From: Arthrinium phaeospermum
Taxonomy: Eukaryota > Ascomycota > Sordariomycetes > Amphisphaeriales > Apiosporaceae
Length of the DNA stretch: 64,000 nucleotides
NCBI GenBank assembly: GCA_006503535.1
Contig: QYRS01000009.1
Span: 930,001 to 994,000, forward strand
Direction: 5' to 3'
A program made the translations under genes and the position numbers. Below the pieces are notes generated by a model, which did no database searches, was not told the DNA's origin, and saw nothing but the letters and a program-made list of their open reading frames with translations. Within the stretch, counting starts at the first letter, position 1. Every line of letters begins with the position of its first letter. Shown here piece by piece: positions 57,101 through 64,000 of the stretch.

Positions 57101-58357
57101 CTATCCGAGCACCATCTTCAGAATCTCCATTACCCCTTGTTCGTCCAACGGCGCCGGGTTTGTCTTCACCCAGCGATCATGGAGACTGTGCTTCGCGATC
57201 CCGCCCAGCTTGTCCTTGCCGATCCCGAACTCCTTTAACGTACGAGGCATCCCTAGCGCCCTGATAAAGACGTCTAGTAGATCCCCTAGGTCGGCGCTCT
57301 CTTGCTTTAGCCCTTTCTGTTCGAATATCGCCCGTGCCTCCTTGTCCTCCCACAAGAGCTTCTGGACGGCGCGTTGCCGGTCCCGGTTTGCGTCTCGTTG
57401 GTAGTTGAACTTGCACACCGCCGGAAGCAGGATGCAGCTGGTTTCTCCGTGCGATACCCCCGCGGGGCCCAGCTGGTGCCCGATGCCGTGGCTGGCCCCG
57501 AGCGGCACCCCCCGCGTGGCGGCCGACATGGCATCAATGGCGCCCAGCTGGCACACGAGGCGCGCGTCCTCGTCTTGGCCGTCAGTATCCTTTGCGCACC
57601 GCAGCAGCCCCGGGATCAGCCGGTGCAGCCCGTTGCGGGCGTCGGCGTCGGCGGCGTCGTCCGACTTGAGCGAGCACAGCGTCTCGACGCAGTGGTCGAC
57701 CGCCTTCACGCCCGTGCTGAGCCACACGCGGGCCGGCGTGCTCTGCGCGAGCGCCGGGTCCAGGATGACCAGGGCCGGCGGCGACATGGCCGGGCCCGAG
57801 AAGGAGTACTTGCGGCCGTCGGCGTCCTTGGTGGCGCCCGCGAAGGCCGAGTACTCGCCGCCTGAGAGCGAGGTGGGGATGCACACGACGGGGATCCGGG
57901 CGGGCTTGACGTTTTTGGAGGTGGTGGGGTCCGGGCGACCATTGTTGGCGGCGGAGGGGTCGGGGAGGAGGGCTTCGAGGTCCTCGGGCGTCGTGGCGTC
58001 GTTGGCCAGCGCCAGCGACACGACCTTGGCCGCGTCCGTCAGGGACCCGGCGCCCAGCGTCACGAGCAGGTCGCAGTCGAGCGCGCGCGCCTCGCGCACG
58101 ACCTCCAGGACCTCGGACCAGCGCGTGTGGGGCTGCAGGCCGACGCGGGTGCCGGCGACCTTGGAGGTGAGCGTGTCCGTCAGGGACGTCAGGTGCGCGG
58201 TGTTGCGCGCCAGGGACGCCGAGCACAGGACGTAGAGGCGGGCGGCGCCGAAGGTCGAGCCGGCGTGGTGCAGCAGCGTGAGGGAGAAGGGCAGGCCGTA
58301 GGAGACGGAGGGCTTGTCCCGGCCCGCGAAGGCTGGGCGATGGGTCTCCTGCGGCAT
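57101..58357 (-). CDS. Iron-type alcohol dehydrogenase / maleylacetate reductase-like enzyme
   Basis: A single exon encodes 418 residues. The Rossmann half has 'LGAGSLTDAAKVVSLA', the dinucleotide motif of group III dehydrogenases, and 'PVVCIPTSLSGGEYSAFAG', which resembles maleylacetate reductases. The metal-binding half has 'VDHCVE' and 'GASHGIGHQLGPAGVSHGE', with His residues placed as iron ligands. The sum fits the maleylacetate reductase branch, which reduces maleylacetate to 3-oxoadipate in aromatic degradation, though other Fe-ADH substrates are possible. The neighbours are housekeeping genes and give no pathway hint. The C-terminus ends normally. The start at 58357 is the only Met before the first block. 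Confidence 0.88.
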   Translation of the reverse strand: MPQETHRPAFAGRDKPSVSYGLPFSLTLLHHAGSTFGAARLYVLCSASLARNTAHLTSLTDTLTSKVAGTRVGLQPHTRWSEVLEVVREARALDCDLLVTLGAGSLTDAAKVVSLALANDATTPEDLEALLPDPSAANNGRPDPTTSKNVKPARIPVVCIPTSLSGGEYSAFAGATKDADGRKYSFSGPAMSPPALVILDPALAQSTPARVWLSTGVKAVDHCVETLCSLKSDDAADADARNGLHRLIPGLLRCAKDTDGQDEDARLVCQLGAIDAMSAATRGVPLGASHGIGHQLGPAGVSHGETSCILLPAVCKFNYQRDANRDRQRAVQKLLWEDKEARAIFEQKGLKQESADLGDLLDVFIRALGMPRTLKEFGIGKDKLGGIAKHSLHDRWVKTNPAPLDEQGVMEILKMVLG

Positions 58358-61167
58358 CTCGTTGGACGCTGGCGTTCTCTTGGCCCGGGGATTTAAACTT
58401 GGATCTGGAAGTCTGGTGTTGGTAGTTCGGCGACCTCGGATGTAGCAGTTTTCGGGTTTTTTTTTCTTTATTGTTTTTTTTCTTACCCTTAAGAAAAGTC
58501 AATGCATTCTTCAATAAGACGATGTATTAGGTATCTCTGCTTAGGTAGAATCAATGCCGGCTTGAATGCTTGACACATCCAACACGACTTCTAGGTAGAG
58601 CCTGGATTGAGTAGGGGTCCACCGCCCGGATGCGCAGCAGATAGAAATTACGTGATGACTTATTTGAATTGTACCGGCCATGTGGTTAACCCCGCTCTCG
58701 GTTCATGGTAGCTGGTAGCTCCTTCTGTAGTTACGTGCTGTATTATCCAATACGATACAGTACACCCGGCCAGTACCGCATCCGAGGGATTCTAGGCCTC
58801 TTACCAATAACCCACTACTTCATCTCGGCTCACACCTAGACGCTTCCAGATTGCCTTGCGGGTCGCGGAATACGAATGCTTTGCTGTCAAGTTTACCTAC
58901 CTACTCGGCGCCATCTCAGCTTCAATACCAAGATCTGCCATCTGTCTATGTATCTGCCTTAACCGATGCATAGTAATACCCTGTAAACCCGGCCAGTTCC
59001 GTTCCTGGCAGCCTGCTTGCCTCGGTGAGACTGTATTACCCAAGCAAGTCGAACTCAGCCACGTTCCTTGTGCGCTGCATAGGTACTTTAGGTGTGCAGG
59101 TGCTTGTGGACGTTCTGCTACTGGTCTGTCGTGACCGATAAAATGGGATTCAGGCAGGACCGCATTCGCACTATAATTGTGCGACTCGGCGAAACAGACT
59201 AGATGACGTAACAATGCACCGTACGTGGATGAGACAGCAGCCAAAGTACCTGGCTAGCAGGCCAGGCCAGTACCACGTGTGCCACTCATGGTAATCTGTA
59301 AGAAATGAGAGTAATGGGCAGCCTGAACAATGTAAATGTCCATCGGTTTCAGCCCACTGGAAATTATACAAATACTTGTTGTCGGGGAACTGCGGTTCAC
59401 GTTGGCACGAACATGTTGGTTTGGTCTCGTAACCGGGTTGAACCCTCTTATTGGCGATCATGTCAGTCGGTAGCCCGGGCCAGGGATCAAGATGGACAAC
59501 GCTGAAACAAGCCAGCCAACAGCAGCAGCGAACAGCTACACACACCACCAGACTGATAGTGATAGACACTGCCTGCCCCACGGCCCACGCGCCGCACCGC
59601 TTCGCACCGCAATGCAAGCATACCCATTGCCCATCTCCCAGACAGCCTGCGAACAATAGCCTGCCACCTGCCTATCGCCTATCGTCGTCATCAAAAAAGC
59701 AGCATATGTAACTCTCCAGTCAGCCTAGTTAGGCCGGGTCGGCTATTCTACTCGTACATACGCGCCTTCCACCAACACTCTCCATCTCGTGACTGTCAGG
59801 CACATTGCCTCTTTGCTTTCGATCCAACTTCTCCCTTTCCTCACTCTCCCCCGACTATTTCTTTGCGGCCAAGACCCAACCCCAACCTTGACTGTACACC
59901 CAAACACATACCTAATCGACTGCGCGTTGGATCTTACCGAGATCCTGCGGCCCTCGCATCCATCCGTGACGACTAAGGTACGTACAAACGAGTCATACTG
60001 TAGGACCCTGCATCATCGTAGGCCGGGTCTGTTCACTGCTGCTTCTTCTATTGCTGCGCTGTCCGTTGCTGTCCGCTATCCCGTTGCCCTAAGGCGTCCT
60101 TGTCGAGACTGGGGAACGCATCCAATTCATTGTCGCCTCCGCCCCATTGTCCACTATCATCATTGAACTTACTTCCTCCTCCTCTTCACGGTCATTTGCT
60201 CTGTTCGAGCCCGTGTTGTTTGCATAAAACATCATTTCTGGGCTTTTGTATATTTACAGAGTTCCCGGTCCCCCCTACCCCCAAGTTAAGGTTAGTTTCC
60301 ACTGATCTTGTTCATTTCCCCACGCCTCACCGTTCGCAAGCGCGTTGCCTCAATTAGAAGAAAGGACAGAACTGGTGGAAGAAGACCCTGAAGATTCGCA
60401 GGGGATTCCGGGAGGCACCCTAACCTTAGGGGCTTGTCAAGCGAGGTTGTGCCTACTGACACCAACGGTCCGGCTTAAATCAGACGTCACTTGCAGTCGA
60501 GTGTCTGTCCGGCAGATCCAGCCAGTGTGGTGCGAGAAGAAACAGACAGACAGTCCAGCCCGAAGCACAGTCCCCAGGCGAATCCACTTCACCTCTTGCA
60601 CAGCACCAGAACAAGGCCCGGGCCAAGAGCCAAGAGAAAGCCAGCGCCTCCCCTAGCATCCAATCCACAGAGTACCTGGGCCTACCTGACTTAATCTACC
60701 CCTCAACCTCCACCAGCCGCCTTACTATTATTGATACCAGCTATTGACCTCCCGATTCTGCCTGCCAACCAACGGCACTGCATCAACCTTGTTTCCTTCC
60801 CACTGCATCAAACCAAACAATGCAACGACACCATCAAACGTCTTCACCCATCTAGATAAACATTTCATCCGGCTTTCGTTTTGTCATAACTGACTTTTTT
60901 TTTTTCCATCCAAGACAGGCAGCCATCTAGTTTTGAGGAGCGTTGAGCGGAAGCTGTCCGGATTCGGCCAACCCACCTTTGACCCCCCCAGCCGCAAGCA
61001 ACAGACGACGTCACTGCCACGCGACACCCCCAATATACTCACCACAGCGGATTATCTCGTATTGATTCGCTACTCCGACCATCGCACTCCTCGCACTCTC
61101 CACCGTCACAAATCTGGCAGGGAACAAGCGCCGCAGTCTCTCCTCTCAGGGAGGTCTGCTGAATAGG
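58358..61167. other. Long intergenic region and PP2C 5' leader
   Basis: About 2.8 kb without a supported protein gene. The right half (about 59.8-61.1 kb) is pyrimidine-rich with several GTACGT/GTTAGT donor-like and CAG acceptor-like words, consistent with a long, perhaps spliced, 5' leader of the phosphatase gene. A T11 run lies at about 60895-60905. No RNA gene was recognised. Confidence 0.4.
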
Positions 61168-63069
61168 ATGTTTGGTGGCGGCTCTTCCTCCAAATCCGAC
61201 TCGGCTGCAGAGACGTCCAAGACTGGCAAGAAGTCGCCTTCCCCCGATCGCAAGAACGATAGCACGTCCCCGGTCTCCATAAAATCGAGCGATCAGGCCG
61301 CGAGTGGCGAAAAGCGCAGTGGCAATGGCAGCCCTTCTGGGCGACAGGGCGAGGTCGAGAAGAAGCGAAGAAGCAGCGGTGTCGGCTCCAAGGCCAGCAG
61401 CCTCATAGCCAGCGCCAAAAACTCTCTCAGTTTCTCCCAGTCCGGCCGATCCAACAGCGATATGAACACGCAGACGGCTCTACAGAAGTTGGGCAAGCAG
61501 GACCCTGCCCTGGCCGTTCCTCAGGGCCAGCACAACAACTCGGCGGGAGAGTCCCTGCCTGGCCCCCGCTCCACGTTCCGCGTCGGCGTCTGGGAAGATC
61601 GCAACAAGAAATGCCGGCGTACCATGGAGGACACGCATGCCTTCTTGTACAACTTTCTCCATACCCCTGCCCCGATGCTCGCTGCCGAGGCTGATGCAAA
61701 GAGCTCAAAGTCGCACGAGCCCAGCGAGGACGGTGAAGCACAGAGTGAATCCATCATCTCGCAGGACATGGTCGAGACGGACAATGGCTACTTCGCTATC
61801 TTCGATGGCCACGCCGGAACTTTCGCCGCCGACTGGTGCGGGAAGAAGCTTCACATTCTGCTGGAGGACATCATAAAACGAAACCCCAACGTGCCCATCC
61901 CCGAGCTTTTGGATCAGACGTTTACCAGCGTTGACAACCAACTGGAGAAGCTCCCGCTCAAGAACAGTGGCTGCACTGCCGCAGTCGCTGTCCTGCGCTG
62001 GGAGGACCGCGTCCCTAGTTCTAGTTCGGCCACGGGCTCGCAGGCTATTGCGCCCGCCGCTGCGGCAGCCTCCAAGGCGACGGACGCGTCAAAGTCTAAA
62101 GACGGTAAGTCTGAAGACAATGACACCTCCATCGCCATTCCGGAGTCTGCTCATGCTAAGCTAAAACCAACAGCTGCGAGACAACGAGTTCTCTACACCG
62201 CGAATGTCGGCGATGCACGAATCATCCTCTGCCGCAACGGCAAGGCGCTCCGACTCTCATACGACCACAAGGGCAGTGATGAGAACGAGGGAAAGAGGAT
62301 TGCCAACGCGGGTGGTCTGATTCTCAATAATCGCGTCAACGGCGTGTTGGCTGTCACGCGTGCGCTCGGAGATACCTATATGAAGGACCTGGTGACCGGA
62401 CACCCTTACACAACCGAGACGGTGATCCAAGCCGAGATGGACGAGTTTGTGATCATTGCTTGCGATGGCGTAAGTTTTTGAACCCGCTTTCACTGTTTTT
62501 CCTGTTCTCACTGACATTGTATCTAGCTGTGGGATGTTTGCTCGGACCAAGAAGCTGTTGACTTGGTACGGGAGTCGTCAGACCCCAACTTGGCTGCCAA
62601 GCAGCTTGTTGATCATGCTCTGGCCCGGTTCAGTACCGACAACCTCTCATGCATGGTCGTCCGCTTCGACAAGGCCGCGCTCCTGGAAAACCAGAAGGAC
62701 AAGTCTCTCGGGGTGGAAGGAGAGCCCAACGCCGCCACCGGAAAGGTCAGCGAGTCCGAGAAGATCTTGAGTTCGACCAAGCAGAAGATTGCGGATGGCG
62801 GAAACCCGGCGATCGGTATATCGGCCAGCAACAGTGGACGTGGTCATGACCCCATACCCGTCACCAATGACAACCCCGAAACCTTCACGCCTACCACCCT
62901 CGACTCTGCTGTGGAGGAAGAAGCCGCGATCCCGGATTTCAGCGATGCGCCCGAGGTTGCGGATCCTCCTGCCGAGGACGCAAATCCCGGCCGTCCTGAG
63001 TCGAGAGATTTGCCGGAGATCCATCTCCCTGAGAAAGCGAAGGAGGCGGCAGCAAAAGCATCGTCCTGA
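61168..63069 (+). CDS. PP2C-type protein phosphatase
   Basis: The main exons are 61168-62469 and 62527-63069. Read without further splicing they give 614 residues. A Ser/Lys-rich disordered head of about 130 residues precedes the PP2C domain: '[22 protein letters not shown]' (motif 1), '[11 protein letters not shown]' near residue 207 with metal-binding Asp, '[15 protein letters not shown]', '[18 protein letters not shown]', '[20 protein letters not shown]' and, across the last intron, '[16 protein letters not shown]'. The end '[13 protein letters not shown]' carries the final Asp-Asn pair. A segment at 62105-62173 has a GTAAGT donor, a branch-like CTAAG and a CAG acceptor, and is 69 bases long, so it may be an intron whose removal gives 591 residues in the same frame. 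A Pro/Glu-rich tail follows. It dephosphorylates Ser/Thr, probably in stress MAP-kinase signalling (Ptc1-like; inference). Confidence 0.92.
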
Positions 63070-64000
63070 CGACCTGCCCACCGAAATGTACCGGAGCCCC
63101 GTTGCCAATGAGCATTCATGCTTTTTTTGATGGTTTGCTACCTGCATTCCGGGATGTCGAGTCGCCAACACCGTGGGGATGTCTTGATACCCATCGACGA
63201 AGAGGGACCAGAAACGGAGGCTGACATTTTGAACATACAATTGTACACGACGAATGGAAATTTACGGCGGCATGTTAGGGATCGTATCCCTCTCTGACTG
63301 GCCTAGGGTAACATCCCTGTAGGGAGATGGCATAGAAGGGTTGGCAAGCAGCTTTTAGGCTTCCAAGCGCCATTCTCACAGGTGGTGGGCATACGCATTT
63401 TACTTTTTCTACTTTTTTTCCGCCGCCGCGATAGTTGTGTATATTTGTAGGAGTAGGCAGCTGGCTCATGAAAACAAATAAGAACAGAGGACGAGAGGAG
63501 CCCCACGGAAGGAAGTCTGCGGGATTAAGCAAGCGCTCTTGGGCGAACCTGAATGAAATGAGGATGTACATTTTCTGAACTGCTGAGAAACTGTGTCTTC
63601 TGTACCTTGATGGTGTGATTTGACGGTCGGTTTGTATGATTTTTTGATGCTATCATGAAGGTGACGCGGAAGTGGTCGAGGTCACGTAGGCCTGTCACTA
63701 CATATGTTCGCTGTTCGCAACAACGTCTAACGGTCAGGTAGGTGGGATTTGCTTACCTGAGAGCAATTGTTGATTTCGCAATTGATACTCCTTAACAATG
63801 TGTAATCTTTCCCGGCCGGCAAGTATCCACTGGGCTCATACGTAAGTAAACAGGCTCGGAAAGATCCCATGTTGAGTCGGGAACGGACCGAGGCTCCGGC
63901 GAAACTGTGGGCAACATATTGCCGGGGTGTCTGTTACAGCAACATTACCCAGGAAGAAGAAGCCTGGATGATACAGTGATGAATGAAGGGCGAAGACAAA
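63070..64000. other. Right-edge non-coding region
   Basis: The last 931 bases show no supported gene; the first part is the 3' region of the phosphatase gene. Confidence 0.4.

Overview
The window reads as a piece of a filamentous ascomycete genome (Pezizomycotina, most likely Sordariomycetes). The basis is short GT-AG introns of roughly 40-120 bases, a fungal-type highly reducing PKS-NRPS, STAND- and DUF7580-type fungal proteins, a GH10 xylanase, a tyrosinase and conserved housekeeping genes (mitofusin, ESCRT-III Vps2, PP2C). The organism is inferred from these features only.

Positions 167-22801 form a compact secondary-metabolite cluster. Its backbone is a 3916-residue PKS-NRPS (KS-AT-DH-ER-KR-ACP-C-A-T-R, no visible methyltransferase). 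Around it lie a cytochrome P450, an FAD monooxygenase, an MDR reductase, an MCT-type MFS transporter and a secreted pepsin-fold protein that has lost both catalytic Asp-Thr/Ser-Gly motifs. Two gene pairs are divergent and share promoters (MFS/P450 and MDR/PKS-NRPS). The altered reductase domain suggests release by Dieckmann cyclisation to a tetramic acid, which the oxidases would then tailor and the MFS protein export. No transcription factor gene is seen, and the cluster may continue past the left edge.

Positions 23396-30536 hold three genes of the kind found in fungal non-self recognition or incompatibility repertoires: a PigL_N/ankyrin protein with two frameshifts, a three-exon DUF7580-like protein, and a multi-C2H2 zinc-finger protein. 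From 32170 to 36845 come a 2EXR/F-box-like protein, an orphan 374-residue protein and a double zinc-knuckle coiled-coil protein. A decaying 84-base tandem repeat with a palindromic core lies at 37334-37740.

Positions 37819-50121 are accessory metabolism and secretion genes: a frameshifted acyl-CoA thioesterase, a DHA2 drug transporter, an EthD-like relic, a short secreted tyrosinase, a GH10 xylanase, a MAPEG-family membrane protein with an apparent frameshift, and a secreted isochorismatase-like hydrolase. Positions 52284-63069 are conserved core genes: mitofusin, Vps2, an iron-type alcohol dehydrogenase/maleylacetate reductase and a PP2C phosphatase.

Four apparent one-base deletions in three unrelated genes, most at short homopolymers or doubled bases, raise the question whether some broken genes reflect assembly errors. 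Exon borders were deduced by eye from splice consensus, reading frame and family conservation; all listed multi-exon models keep frame throughout unless stated.
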